In this document: positions 15,827-26,085 of the stretch, piece after piece
How positions within the stretch are numbered: the first letter of the stretch is position 1
Layout: every line of letters begins with the position of its first letter
Source of the DNA: a virus
DNA length: 47,411 bases
Direction: 5' to 3' (one strand)
IMG/VR virus record: IMGVR_UViG_3300030380_004378
Location: 1-47,411 of that record
Made by a program: the position numbers and the translations under genes
Notes under the pieces: generated by a model
What the model saw: the letters and a program-made list of their open reading frames with translations, nothing else
What the model was told of the DNA's origin: nothing
The model's database searches: none

Positions 15827-16003
15827 TTAATCACCTTTTAGATTTGCGATTTCTTCTAGAAGTAATTTTTTTTCTTCCTCAAAATCATTTTTTAGAGTCT
15901 GTAATTTTGCCTCTAATAATACGTTTTGGTTTAATGCTGATGCTAATTTAGAATTATATAAGTTGACGAGTATGTTTACGTCCACTTCACTGTTTTGTGG
16001 CAT
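15827..16003 (-). CDS. Small coiled-coil protein (58 residues)
   Basis: The ATG at 16003-16001 directly follows the TAA of the fibre-like gene (TAAATG), and the stop at 15827 is five bases before gp13. The sequence begins MPQNSEVDVNILVNLYNSKL and continues with a run of Leu/Lys/Glu heptads (LQTLKNDFEEEKKLLLEEIA), giving a clear amphipathic helix from about residue 10 to the end. It fills the gap with no wasted bases, which supports a real gene. Such a protein could be a trimerisation or assembly factor for the neighbouring fibre-like protein, but this is inferred only from fold and position. Confidence 0.75.
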   Translation of the reverse strand: MPQNSEVDVNILVNLYNSKLASALNQNVLLEAKLQTLKNDFEEEKKLLLEEIANLKGD

Positions 16004-17704
16004 TTAGAAAGTTCCTCCGTCTAGGGTCGATGTCCAGTGTGGTTTATTAACATATGTAGTCGCTACACTAGATGGTGCTGCAAGGTTTGCAGTTCCACCA
16101 CTTTGTCCTTCTCTAACAAGTGTGTTTGAGTTATTAAATGTTCCCTCGACACCTACAAGAGGAACAGATGTTGCTGCATTAACAGCACTCTCAACAACAC
16201 CAAAAGCATTTGTAGTTGCTTGCTTAACAATATCACCTTGTGCAAGTGTTACGTTACCAGGCATTGTTAGAACAATCTTTGTGACAGCTGTTAATACTTG
16301 CTTAGATGTAATAGTTGGTGATGCAGGAGCATTTGTTGATTGCTGCAGACCCTCACTATCAAACCAAACAACTCCACCAGAAGCAAAGTTACCAGATTGA
16401 TAGTAGATACCTTTGATATCTAAGAAACCTTTTGTTCCAGAGACAACACTTGCTGATATAGTAGCATCAGGAACATAAGTCCATCTACGACTGTTATCGC
16501 CATGAGTTCCATGATTACCTGTTCCAGCAGTGCTAGATGCAATTGAACTATCGTCTAATCCAAAGAAACCATCAGTTGAGTTTGCAGTTCCTACACCAAC
16601 ATTATAAGTGAATCCTAATCCACGGTCAGTATTAGTGTCTGTTGCATGAACGACTGTTATTTCAGTTTGTGTGCTGATTCCAGCAGTGGTTGTACCTTGG
16701 AAGGTAAGCATTTTTGCACCACTGTTAATCGCTGTAACAGTTGTAATACCACTTGCAGAGAAGTTTGCATGTAAAAGAGTATCATTAACTGCAATACCTG
16801 TTACCTGATCAACTATAACTGTAGAAACACCAGATTGAACTGTTACCATAACAGTTCTTGAACTGGTGGTATCACCAACCATCATGATTGGATCATTAAC
16901 AGTTGTCTGAGTTGAGTTAACTGTGGTGGTTGTACCATCAACTTGTAAGTTACCTTTGATGATAACGTCACCTTCATTACTTAGACCATCTGGATATGGG
17001 TCAATGTATATCTTATTACCTGCACCTGCTAATGATGCGATAATATTATTTTCAATTCTAATATTACCTAACTTAGAATTTCCACCAGATACAATTAAGT
17101 CACCACCAATAACAGCGTTCTTAACTACTCCAATACCACCATCAAATGATACTGCTCCATCTGTTGTGCTTGTTGCTTGAGTTGAATTAGAGAATCTTGC
17201 TCTTGCTCCACCCACTTCAAGTTTATCTTGACCTGCCTCATCATATCTTATAAAACCATCAACTGCTGCTTGTCCATTTGCACCTCCACCAAAACCAAGT
17301 TTAGTGTCATCAGGAAGAACGACATCACCAGTTCCGTTTGGATTTATTACAATATCACCATCAGTATTTTGTGAGGAAAATTCATTACCATCTAATCTTA
17401 GATTATCTACATTCCATAAATCTATCTTTCGATCACTGTCAAGAATTGCTACGATACCGCCATCACTATTTCTTGTATTGGTTACACCTGCAAGAGTTCC
17501 TGCTGTGTGTTCCATCATTGACGTATAGAAATGACCCGCAACTGGGTTTACATTTGTACCATCATCTCCTAAGAATACTCTATCCTTATATTGATTAGTG
17601 CCACCAAAGCTACCTATACCAGTAACGTATGCTAATTCACCCCAATTCAAACTACTGGGTTTGGCTGTACCCGATGATCGTTTGATTCTAATAATACTAG
17701 CCAT
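16004..17704 (-). CDS. Fibre-like virion structural protein
   Basis: A 566-residue protein beginning MASIIRIKRSSGTAKPSSLN and WGELAYV, a type of opening common in phage tail-fibre or appendage proteins (a strand ending in GELAY, then FLGDDG). The middle is Gly/Asn/Thr-rich, with short beta repeats such as GDIVINPNGTGDVVLPDDTK and GDVIIKGNLQVDGTTTTVNS (about residues 116-270), typical of beta-helical or trimeric fibres. The C-terminal third (from about 410) continues with WTYVPDATISASVVSGTKGF and ends WTSTLDGGTF. It is one base after a 76-residue structural gene that ends with a similar GGNF. Its exact place on the particle is unknown; a baseplate- or neck-attached appendage is likely. Confidence 0.75.
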   Translation of the reverse strand: MASIIRIKRSSGTAKPSSLNWGELAYVTGIGSFGGTNQYKDRVFLGDDGTNVNPVAGHFYTSMMEHTAGTLAGVTNTRNSDGGIVAILDSDRKIDLWNVDNLRLDGNEFSSQNTDGDIVINPNGTGDVVLPDDTKLGFGGGANGQAAVDGFIRYDEAGQDKLEVGGARARFSNSTQATSTTDGAVSFDGGIGVVKNAVIGGDLIVSGGNSKLGNIRIENNIIASLAGAGNKIYIDPYPDGLSNEGDVIIKGNLQVDGTTTTVNSTQTTVNDPIMMVGDTTSSRTVMVTVQSGVSTVIVDQVTGIAVNDTLLHANFSASGITTVTAINSGAKMLTFQGTTTAGISTQTEITVVHATDTNTDRGLGFTYNVGVGTANSTDGFFGLDDSSIASSTAGTGNHGTHGDNSRRWTYVPDATISASVVSGTKGFLDIKGIYYQSGNFASGGVVWFDSEGLQQSTNAPASPTITSKQVLTAVTKIVLTMPGNVTLAQGDIVKQATTNAFGVVESAVNAATSVPLVGVEGTFNNSNTLVREGQSGGTANLAAPSSVATTYVNKPHWTSTLDGGTF

Positions 17705-17705
17705 T

Positions 17706-17936
17706 TTAGAAATTTCCTCCGTTGATGTCTAAATTCTGTGCTGCACCTGGCGTAAGTTCTAAGGTTGCATCAAATTTTTTCGTAACACCATTAAAAACAA
17801 GAACCATACCGTTTTGTAAGGTTCCAGAAACATTCACATCACTTAATTCTGTTAATGATAGAGTTTGGGCACCTGCCAGAGATGAAATCACCCTTGTGGC
17901 ATTTTGTTGTCCAACTCTGACTTTTATATCTGCCAT
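17706..17936 (-). CDS. Small structural protein preceding the fibre-like gene
   Basis: A 76-residue protein, MADIKVRVGQQNATRVISSL to LTPGAAQNLDINGGNF. It is beta-rich, with no Cys and no membrane segment. The segment LSLTELSDVNVSGTLQNGMV (about residues 26-45) resembles stretches in phage fibre proteins, and the ending resembles that of the next gene. An exact late promoter lies 29 bases before its start, so it heads the unit that runs through gp13 and gp14. It is probably a minor structural protein or an N-terminal partner of the fibre-like protein. Confidence 0.75.
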   Translation of the reverse strand: MADIKVRVGQQNATRVISSLAGAQTLSLTELSDVNVSGTLQNGMVLVFNGVTKKFDATLELTPGAAQNLDINGGNF

Positions 17937-17964
17937 CTATTAAAAAGCAATTCAGATCTGAAAG

Positions 17965-17972
17965 TATTTATA
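17965..17972 (-). promoter_or_regulatory. T4-type late promoter upstream of the 76-residue structural gene
   Basis: Exact TATAAATA on the minus strand, in the 37-base gap between the 71-residue gene (ends 17974) and the 76-residue gene (starts 17936). Confidence 0.75.
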
Positions 17973-17973
17973 T

Positions 17974-18189
17974 TTACTGAGACGTTATCTTTGAGGCAAG
18001 GTCATTTAGAAGAGATTTGAGTTCATCAAGTTCTTTTCTCATACCATCTATTTCCGCTTGCTTATCATTATTTTTATCTCTTAGGGCGATATAATTACGA
18101 TAACCTGCATCATCTGTATTAAGGATAGCATTTGATTCTTCATCTCTATAAAGATTCTTATGACCTTCAACTGGGATCATTTTACTCAT
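17974..18189 (-). CDS. Small coiled-coil protein (71 residues)
   Basis: A 71-residue protein. The N-terminal half, VEGHKNLYRDEESNAILNTD, is followed by a heptad-rich helix (EIDGMRKELDELKSLLNDLA, about residues 46-65). The ATG overlaps the stop of the upstream 166-residue gene by four bases (ATGA). I recognise this type as a small conserved protein of T4-like cyanophages without a known function. The coiled coil and position suggest a minor tail or assembly role. Confidence 0.75.
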   Translation of the reverse strand: MSKMIPVEGHKNLYRDEESNAILNTDDAGYRNYIALRDKNNDKQAEIDGMRKELDELKSLLNDLASKITSQ

Positions 18190-18686
18190 TTCTTACCCAA
18201 ATATTTCTTGAGCAATTCCTTTAATCTTGCTCTTTTTGCACCAGGCACCTGATCACCTGGACCTTTATTTGCTAATTCGCTATCTCTCTTACGTATCATC
18301 TCTCTCTGAGCAGATATTTTTCTATCTTTCTTTTGTTGTTTAGATAATTTGTTCGATGGAGGTAAACCGAGATATTGACGTTTAGTTCGTGACTTTGATG
18401 CATCAAAACCACCAGTGTCTGCAAATGGTCCTCCTTTCATTTGTTTTTTCTGTTCTCTTCTTTTTAATATTTCACCATCAAGTTTTCTGCCTGTTTTATC
18501 TCTAAAAACAGCATTCTCAAGATTCTTTAAATTTCTAGGTGTTATATTAATGCCATCATTATCCTTTTTCTTGGATTTCATAATCATACCAGCAGCACCA
18601 ATACCAGTCATCAAAGCTGGAATAAGTTTACTTCCTCCCATAACTGCAGTTGCAACACTTTCTTGAAATTGATTAAATGTTTTCAT
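18186..18686 (-). CDS. Basic protein with N-terminal KTFNQFQE motif and hydrophobic helix
   Basis: A 166-residue protein. It begins MKTFNQFQE, an opening that recurs in cyanophage proteins. Residues about 12-36 (ATAVMGGSKLIPALMTGIGA and on) are a Gly/Ala-rich hydrophobic stretch, short for a membrane span. The rest is very basic (Lys/Arg with few acidic residues), ending RARLKELLKKYLGKK. Hydrophobic glycine-rich segments beside lysine-rich ones also occur in the 1140-residue mosaic protein. The gene starts on the last base of the DUF4815-type gene and overlaps the next by four bases. Possible roles are a packaged DNA-binding or injected protein; neither is shown. Confidence 0.75.
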   Translation of the reverse strand: MKTFNQFQESVATAVMGGSKLIPALMTGIGAAGMIMKSKKKDNDGINITPRNLKNLENAVFRDKTGRKLDGEILKRREQKKQMKGGPFADTGGFDASKSRTKRQYLGLPPSNKLSKQQKKDRKISAQREMIRKRDSELANKGPGDQVPGAKRARLKELLKKYLGKK

Positions 18687-21600
18687 TATGCTAAGGCTAT
18701 TGCTCTAAAGTCTTTTAATTTCACAGGTTGTGATTCATTCGTTGAACTCATTACAATCTTAATTACAAATCCCTCAAATTGTTCTAAATTATCAACAGAG
18801 AATTGATATTCAGAAAACTCATTAAATCTATTAGGTCCTACAAAAGCATCAGCACTACCGTCATTAAGACCTAAATCAATTATCTCATCACCAAATCCAT
18901 CTCCATCAGTATCTTTCATATTCTTGAAACCAGGAAACGCTCTGTAAGTTTGTGATACTTCACTTGAATCATTACTGAATAATCGATAAAATACTCTGAA
19001 ATCAGCATCAGGTTCAACACTCGCACCAACTAAAACTCTCAATGATGTTGCAGGTTGATTAAGTCTAATAATGTTAGAAACAAATACAGATCCATGTGGG
19101 TCATTTTTCAATTGTCGAGTTAGACCGTCAATTGAATAATCACTTATAGGTTTGTTAATTTTATTTCTTCCAAGAATGAATATAGCATTTTTAACATCAA
19201 GTGCTGGAGATAAGTTAGGATCATCAGTGCTCATATCAACAGCAAGAGTCAATGATTTTTTCTTAGGAAGATCCTCTAGTCTTGCATCTTCATTTATTTT
19301 AGATGCAACCAATCTTGGAGTTGGGAAGAATGTAGTTGCATTTAATGTTGTAGGCTCAAAACCTTGATCTATAAATGATACCTCATTTCCTCCAGAACTT
19401 GTTCCACTTACAGTTCTAACAGATGCATTAACTCTTGTTGTTTTACCTGGTGTAATGCAATTAAATTGTGGTGAAAATGAACTGAATTGGTGATTTTGTG
19501 ATATTTGAATATTATTACCACCGAATGCCTTTTCATTTGTGAATGAAATTTGCTGAACTCCTTGAGTGAAGTTTCTTTGGGCATCAGCAAATAATGATCT
19601 ATCGACTTCAACAAAATAATTATCAAGACCAACTGGATCTGATGAGACAGTGAACGTTGTATTAATACCAACTAATGATATACCACTATTTTCATAAGTT
19701 TGTATATCCGTTCCTTCTGGATGAGGGAATGCATTAGTTCCTACCTGTGCTCTGGTTATTGTGAGAGAACCAGTGCCTAATGTATAGGTAACAACCTCTT
19801 CTCCTAGTAATGCCTCTCCTCTAAATGTCGTTATACCATTAAACGAGGCAAATGGAGTTGTATCAGCAATAGAAACAACTGTTGCATCTGCTGCAATCGC
19901 TTGTGTTGTTTGTGTAATTATCGTATCTGGTTTAACACCTTTTATTCTAACTTTATTAATACCTGAGTGATGAGCATGATTGTATTGTGTAATTTGAATC
20001 TTATTACCAGTGAATTGAGTTCCATTTACAACTGAATCAGTATTAACTAATACATCTGTAACAACTGTTCTAGTATTATTTCCAGATCCATATTGAATCA
20101 TTTGAGCATTATTGGTGAATTTTTCACCCTGCACATCTGTAAGGAATAAAGTATCAAATGTTGTGTTAATCGCAGTTACGACTAACTGGAATCCCTGTCC
20201 TCCTTTTACTTTTACATCACTATTATCAATTGTAAGCACTTCGCCAACTTGATAACCTGTTCCTAAAGTTAAATTACTAATTCCATTAGCATCAACTACA
20301 CCATTTGAAATGGATACAGAACATTGTGCTCCTGATCCACTTCCTGTTAATGATTTTAATGGAATATTATTAGTATTAGTAAATCTATACCCTGTTCCAC
20401 GAGTTACGATATTAAATGATGTGTTGTTTGCTATTGGTGCTCCCTGACCTTCAATAATACCTGTAATATTATTATCATCACCACCAGTTGCATCACCTGT
20501 GCTTACTTTTCTACCTATTGGGAATACAGCATTTGTTCTTGTGCCTGAACCATCAATTTGCACCTTTAATTTTCTAGGTAATGAACGAAGTGCATTATCA
20601 GATATAAGTTGTGTGTTAAGATTACCAGCTTCAATAGGTGTGTTAAAGAATGTCGCTGTTCCTGAACGCACAAAAGATGCTTTACGTAACTTGAACTTCA
20701 AATCTTGATATTGACTTGCAGTCCAAATAGTACCATTTTGGGATTTAAATAAACTACCACCAATATATTGTTTAGATACAATTACATTTTCTACGTCAGG
20801 TAATGTTGCTGTGCCAACTGTCTTCTCTCCCATAGTTGCAGTCCACATTTCATACTTATCTGATGAAGGTGCTAAGAATACTAAAGCATACTCTTTACCT
20901 GGTTCTAAGTAAATTGGAGATTTAAATCTAATAGTAGTAGGAACTGATGCATCATCAGATACATTTATTTGAGATGGATTTAATATTACCTCACCATAAT
21001 CCTGAACTATGAAATTAGTAGGTGTGCCAAGTTCAACACTTCTTATCTGCACAAATAATTTTGCCTGTGGATCCTTTGATGCAAAGAATACGTCAAATGA
21101 AGTTATGAAAGCACCTGTTTCATCACATCTAAAGGTTTGTGCTAAAGGATCATGATGCCCTGACTCTCTGAATCTTTCATCTTCTCTTGTTGTTGTATTG
21201 ACCTGTATGGTTACTTCATTTGGTCTAGCTGCTGGTGGTGGTGGAACTCTTAAAGCAACAGTAGATGTATTTTGAGTAACAATGGTGCCTGTTCCTGTAA
21301 AGGTTCCCTGAGACTCACTAGCGAACGCAGTCTGACCTGGCACTGGAATCACTCCCTCTGCAGAAGCAGTCACTCTGAAAGTCATAGTGCCTGATCTGAA
21401 GACTCTAGGTGGTTCTGGTGTTGTATTTGGATCCCTAAAGAAAAATGCTCCTACAAGATCACCCCAGTTATCTGAAATTAGATCAACATTTGTTACAGAT
21501 GCAATTGCACCACTGGTTTCTCCAACTATTTGTGCTCCCTTAACAACATATCCAAAATATTCTTCTAGAGTTCCTAAACCTCTAACATCGATGTTTAATA

Positions 21601-24600
21601 ACTGTGAAGTCGCTGAATATGTTGTTGATGGTGCTGGTCTACTTCTATCATATGGGTCAACCTGATATTCTTCAACTGTAACTGATGGTGATCCTAATCC
21701 TGCACCTATATCAGGTCGAGTTGTATCACCAAATTTTTGATTAGGTCTTTGGATTCTTATATAACCAATCTGTTCTCCATTAAGAAGTATTTTTGCATTC
21801 TCAAAAATAATGAATGATCCTGCAGTCATACTAATTTCAACAATTTTAGGAACTATATCAATCGCTCCATTATCCATGTAAGTAAAATGCTTTGTAAACG
21901 GTTTTAGACCATTAGTATTGAAATAAACATTTCTTGATCTCATATATGGATCCGCTTCTGCAGTTACTTTTACATCTTCAATGAAATCAAATTCTTTTGA
22001 TGGTCCCTCTAATACGTTTGTAAAACTCCTTTCAGTTCGTGTGGTTCTTGTAGTTGTAGTTATATTTAAGTCTTCAGTTTGTCTAAAGTCTACCTCAGTT
22101 GTAGTATCTCTAGAAACTAAATTTGTTTGTTCTACCCATCTTGCACCTGTAGATTCAATTCTAGTATTATTGATGTAAATAGTTCTCGCCCAATTATCTG
22201 AAGGAGGATCCATAGTAATGTTACCCATGAATACTAATACATTAAATGGGTTTACATTCTCTACATTTGTAGCTTGTGGTTGATCAATCCAATCTATTTC
22301 ATCATATGCTAATGTGATAACATCACCAGTTTTTTGACAATTAGTATCTAATAATTGTAAGTTAGCATCTAAGTCAGATGTTGCTGTATCAATAGCAGGA
22401 TTGAGTGCCAATTCAGCTCTCATAGACCAGAAATCAACTGCAGATATTAATTCACGATTAAAAGTATCAACATCGCACTTTGATCCACCCTCTGGATTAA
22501 AGTTAATGAATCTTCTATCTTTAAAGTTATTAACAGCAAATCCTGTCTTAAATCTATCTAATCCAGAAGAATCTCTTATTTGGAATGTTTTTGTATCGAG
22601 TTCAAGAGCGTTTAATGTTGTTGTAGTTTCAAGATTTATTATTCTTTTTTCAAGGGCAGCTATATCTCTCATCGTAAATCTACGATTATCTTTCATCTTT
22701 ATAGATGGTTGAGTATCAGTCTTATAAAGATATGGAGGTAAGTTTATCTCAGCGATTTCCATTGAATCACCAAGTTCAGTTGGTGGTGTTGGCACTTCCG
22801 CTGATTCACCTTTTATTAATTTAACTTCTTCAAATCGATTGATAACCAATTTATCAATTCTAGGAAGATAGAAGTTATATCCCACTAATGAACTTTCGTT
22901 TGGAGTAATAATAAATGAATTTTCGGTAGTAAATATACGATTATTAAATGCAAATGGTGAACCAGTATTTGTTGCAACAGTGTAATCTTTAACTCTAGGT
23001 CTAAAATCTATGAGATCAGATGCTCTATTATTTCCTATACGAGGTATGTCTTTACTAAATCTATCAGATGTATAAGAATTTACTGAGAATGCATCACCAC
23101 TTGCACCTGCAGAAACATCATACTTATCAAAGATGATTAATAGTTTTTTCGATGGAACTGAAGAATTTGCTTTTCTAATAATTCTTGAAAAATCGCAATA
23201 TTGAAGATTATGTCCCTTCTCTAAATCATAGTTTGTTGTTCTATCAACATAATTACCTGTTGTCAAATTTTGTAGTATAGATTGTATTGATGATTCCTCA
23301 AATTTGACCTGCTCTCCAATAACAAATTTATTTGCATTAAGATATACAAAACTAATTGTATTTGAGGTTCTAGAAACAACTTGACCTACTGCACGACTAT
23401 CTTGACCTTTTATTTTTTCACCAATAATTGCATCAGTATTTAAATTTAATCCACTCACAAACGTTAATTTATCTAATACAGGAGTGCTTGTATTTTTTGA
23501 TTCCAGTATTGCTACTATATTGACAACATCTGGTGTGTTTAATGATATTTCTTCGTCCTCAACTCTTAAACCATACCTAGATGAAGCAGTTAAATTACTT
23601 GTAGCAGTTGATATACCTGTGCTTCTTGTGATCTCAAGTTGTTGACTTCTATTAAATAATTTTGGTTTACTGGTTATTCCAATTTTTTTAAGTGTAACAT
23701 TTACAGTAGCATTTCCACTATTTTTAGATAATCCACTAAAAACAATATCATTGCCATTATTTGTAATAGTAACTTGATCTGATGTCAAAGTTTCTGTTGT
23801 ACCATCAGTATAATGAATTGAATATTTCTCTGCATCAAAGGGTTCAAAGAAAGCACTAGTGATACCTGTAGTTGCTGCTATACCTGCTTGTGATGTTATT
23901 GTAATTGATCCAAGATTATTTCCATCATTAGTAATACCTTGATTAGTTAATTGACGAGATATTGTTAAATTTGAGTTAGATGTATTGATTAAAGATATAT
24001 TATTTTTAGGTAATTTCGTAAATAAACCTGTATCTCCTAGATTTGTTATTTTTGGAACTTTAACTCTAAAAGTTGAGTTTGTAGATATACCTGCTGCCAA
24101 TATACCACCATTATTCACACCTGTGATACTTTGACCTACCGCAACTAAAGTTAATGTTTCCCCATCCGCTGAAATATTGCTAACACGATTAAATATTGGA
24201 TCTGCAAATGTTCCATGATTATATGCAATAATAGCATCAGTTTTTATACCAACTTTTCCACTAAATCTCCTATTAGATACAGTTGCACTATTACTTCCTA
24301 CTCCACCTAATACTGAAAGATTGTCTGTTAATGAAAAATTAGGTAATACTCTATCATAGAGAACAGTATCAGCACTAAAATTAGAAGATAATGCTGTTAT
24401 TTTCTTAACTTGAAATACTGATTTAATGTCATCAATTGTATATGCATGTATATCAATGATTGAGACTGGAGTATTAGATAATTTTTCATTTACAATTAAT
24501 TGTTCACCCTCTATAAATGTTCCTGTTGTCTCCGTTAAATTTATTTCTGTAGCATTGTTTGGTGTATCTGCAGCAAATCCTATTGCTCCACTTCTCAATC

Positions 24601-26083
24601 CTCTAACTCTTGAACCAACACCAATCTGACCAGTATTTGTCAATTTTAATGTGGTAAATGTTTGGATGTCATATAAATGTAAATCAAATTCTGTTGAATC
24701 ACCAGAGTATGCAGCATCGGATACACCATATGAGTAAACTCTTGCCTGACCTATTTTTATACCTCTATTTGCTTCAGCACCATCATTTGTACCTCTTTGA
24801 TTATACAGATCAATTGTATTGTTATTTGATCCACCGAGACTAATATACGGTGATCCAAATACATTATTCACCTTTAACAAACTACCCATACTAAATGAGA
24901 TGGATGATGCTCCTATTGTTTTTACATCTCTAGGTTTTTCTACATCAAGAACAGTTGTGCCTGGTAAATAAACATCAAATCCTCTCACATATGCCTTACC
25001 TGGTGACAGTTTAACGCACATTAAATCATCAGAAGGTGTATTACCTTTATCTGTTAGTTGATCTGATGTGTATAAACCTCTTGAATTTATCTCATCATTT
25101 AGTGAATTTTGAGTGTTAACACGGAATGGTTCTACAGCATAATTACCAGACTCATCAAATGTTCTTGCAGCAAAATATTTTTTAATTTCAGAGTATACAG
25201 TGGTATCCTGTAATTTTTTAGTCTCACCATCTCTTACTCTAAACAACTCAACAAAGTTTGTATCGTTAAAATCTTGAAGAGATTTTTTAGCTAATTTAAC
25301 TGATATTTTAAATCTATCAGCACCTGGTGCAGCAAAGTTTGTAAATCCTTTTGCATTATCGTATAATGAATCATCCTCACTAGCGTTTATAACTTCTTCT
25401 ATAACTTCAAATCCAACTCTGTATGATGGTGTATTAGAATATGGTTCAAGTATGATTAATGATGTGGGAACATCTACAAATATACCTCTTATAAAGTAGA
25501 CACCCTTACTAATACCTAATGCAGATCCAGTAGCTGTTGCTTGTTCGGAAACTAAAGTAAGTATAGTTTCATTTTCATTTAACGTTGTGTTTCCGTAAGT
25601 TAAATTTTCTTCTAAAATTAAAACCTCTCCGCTAGGAAATGCAACACTTTCACTATTAGTTCCAGATTGATTATATTTGACAAATACAGTAATATCATCA
25701 ACACCCTCTGAAGGAGGTAAGATAAAATTCTTTATTGTTGCTACAATTCCTGAAGACTGACCTCTAACTCTTGTTCCTTTACCATTATTATTAGCTATAA
25801 TTTCACTCAAATAAACTGACACATCAATGCCCAAATGTGCTGCATTTACTTTAACTGCGAAATAAGAGGGGTCATATTCAATAGCACCAGGTATTACCAT
25901 TGAACCTTCTTTAAATATGTGCTTACCAAATGATTCAATTTGGTTTTGCAACATAGATTGTAATCCAGTTAGTTCTCTTGCTTGAACTGGATGACCTGGT
26001 CGAAATAAAGTCTTATAGAAATTTTTCGCCTTATCAAAATCATCATAATAAGGATTAATATTTAAATTTGTCTTTTGTGGCAT
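18686..26083 (-). CDS. DUF4815-type giant baseplate/tail structural protein (2465 residues)
   Basis: The N-terminus (MPQKTNLNINPYYDDFDKAK, then FYKTLFRPGHPVQARELTGL, QSMLQNQIESFG) is the DUF4815 signature found in cyanomyovirus baseplate-region proteins. Further conserved stretches are SDDLMCVKLSPGKAYVRGFD (about 350-369), a region near residue 1640 with DPLAQTFRCDETGAFITSFD, and YLEPGKEYALVFLAPSSDKY. The C-terminal part contains PRLVASKINEDARLEDLPKK. The bulk is beta-rich, with repeats such as GTGYRFTNTNNIPL. It lies directly after gp8 (2 bases), where T4 has gp9 and gp10, so it may do the work of those baseplate-fibre connectors; I do not assign a T4 number. Confidence 0.85.
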   Translation of the reverse strand: MPQKTNLNINPYYDDFDKAKNFYKTLFRPGHPVQARELTGLQSMLQNQIESFGKHIFKEGSMVIPGAIEYDPSYFAVKVNAAHLGIDVSVYLSEIIANNNGKGTRVRGQSSGIVATIKNFILPPSEGVDDITVFVKYNQSGTNSESVAFPSGEVLILEENLTYGNTTLNENETILTLVSEQATATGSALGISKGVYFIRGIFVDVPTSLIILEPYSNTPSYRVGFEVIEEVINASEDDSLYDNAKGFTNFAAPGADRFKISVKLAKKSLQDFNDTNFVELFRVRDGETKKLQDTTVYSEIKKYFAARTFDESGNYAVEPFRVNTQNSLNDEINSRGLYTSDQLTDKGNTPSDDLMCVKLSPGKAYVRGFDVYLPGTTVLDVEKPRDVKTIGASSISFSMGSLLKVNNVFGSPYISLGGSNNNTIDLYNQRGTNDGAEANRGIKIGQARVYSYGVSDAAYSGDSTEFDLHLYDIQTFTTLKLTNTGQIGVGSRVRGLRSGAIGFAADTPNNATEINLTETTGTFIEGEQLIVNEKLSNTPVSIIDIHAYTIDDIKSVFQVKKITALSSNFSADTVLYDRVLPNFSLTDNLSVLGGVGSNSATVSNRRFSGKVGIKTDAIIAYNHGTFADPIFNRVSNISADGETLTLVAVGQSITGVNNGGILAAGISTNSTFRVKVPKITNLGDTGLFTKLPKNNISLINTSNSNLTISRQLTNQGITNDGNNLGSITITSQAGIAATTGITSAFFEPFDAEKYSIHYTDGTTETLTSDQVTITNNGNDIVFSGLSKNSGNATVNVTLKKIGITSKPKLFNRSQQLEITRSTGISTATSNLTASSRYGLRVEDEEISLNTPDVVNIVAILESKNTSTPVLDKLTFVSGLNLNTDAIIGEKIKGQDSRAVGQVVSRTSNTISFVYLNANKFVIGEQVKFEESSIQSILQNLTTGNYVDRTTNYDLEKGHNLQYCDFSRIIRKANSSVPSKKLLIIFDKYDVSAGASGDAFSVNSYTSDRFSKDIPRIGNNRASDLIDFRPRVKDYTVATNTGSPFAFNNRIFTTENSFIITPNESSLVGYNFYLPRIDKLVINRFEEVKLIKGESAEVPTPPTELGDSMEIAEINLPPYLYKTDTQPSIKMKDNRRFTMRDIAALEKRIINLETTTTLNALELDTKTFQIRDSSGLDRFKTGFAVNNFKDRRFINFNPEGGSKCDVDTFNRELISAVDFWSMRAELALNPAIDTATSDLDANLQLLDTNCQKTGDVITLAYDEIDWIDQPQATNVENVNPFNVLVFMGNITMDPPSDNWARTIYINNTRIESTGARWVEQTNLVSRDTTTEVDFRQTEDLNITTTTRTTRTERSFTNVLEGPSKEFDFIEDVKVTAEADPYMRSRNVYFNTNGLKPFTKHFTYMDNGAIDIVPKIVEISMTAGSFIIFENAKILLNGEQIGYIRIQRPNQKFGDTTRPDIGAGLGSPSVTVEEYQVDPYDRSRPAPSTTYSATSQLLNIDVRGLGTLEEYFGYVVKGAQIVGETSGAIASVTNVDLISDNWGDLVGAFFFRDPNTTPEPPRVFRSGTMTFRVTASAEGVIPVPGQTAFASESQGTFTGTGTIVTQNTSTVALRVPPPPAARPNEVTIQVNTTTREDERFRESGHHDPLAQTFRCDETGAFITSFDVFFASKDPQAKLFVQIRSVELGTPTNFIVQDYGEVILNPSQINVSDDASVPTTIRFKSPIYLEPGKEYALVFLAPSSDKYEMWTATMGEKTVGTATLPDVENVIVSKQYIGGSLFKSQNGTIWTASQYQDLKFKLRKASFVRSGTATFFNTPIEAGNLNTQLISDNALRSLPRKLKVQIDGSGTRTNAVFPIGRKVSTGDATGGDDNNITGIIEGQGAPIANNTSFNIVTRGTGYRFTNTNNIPLKSLTGSGSGAQCSVSISNGVVDANGISNLTLGTGYQVGEVLTIDNSDVKVKGGQGFQLVVTAINTTFDTLFLTDVQGEKFTNNAQMIQYGSGNNTRTVVTDVLVNTDSVVNGTQFTGNKIQITQYNHAHHSGINKVRIKGVKPDTIITQTTQAIAADATVVSIADTTPFASFNGITTFRGEALLGEEVVTYTLGTGSLTITRAQVGTNAFPHPEGTDIQTYENSGISLVGINTTFTVSSDPVGLDNYFVEVDRSLFADAQRNFTQGVQQISFTNEKAFGGNNIQISQNHQFSSFSPQFNCITPGKTTRVNASVRTVSGTSSGGNEVSFIDQGFEPTTLNATTFFPTPRLVASKINEDARLEDLPKKKSLTLAVDMSTDDPNLSPALDVKNAIFILGRNKINKPISDYSIDGLTRQLKNDPHGSVFVSNIIRLNQPATSLRVLVGASVEPDADFRVFYRLFSNDSSEVSQTYRAFPGFKNMKDTDGDGFGDEIIDLGLNDGSADAFVGPNRFNEFSEYQFSVDNLEQFEGFVIKIVMSSTNESQPVKLKDFRAIALA

Positions 26084-26085
26084 TG

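Noticed and set aside
16122-17598. Plus-strand frames opposite the fibre-like gene
   Set aside because: Thr/Val/Gly-rich coding on the minus strand leaves long open plus frames rich in Pro, Ser and Thr. They lack ribosome sites and domain features.
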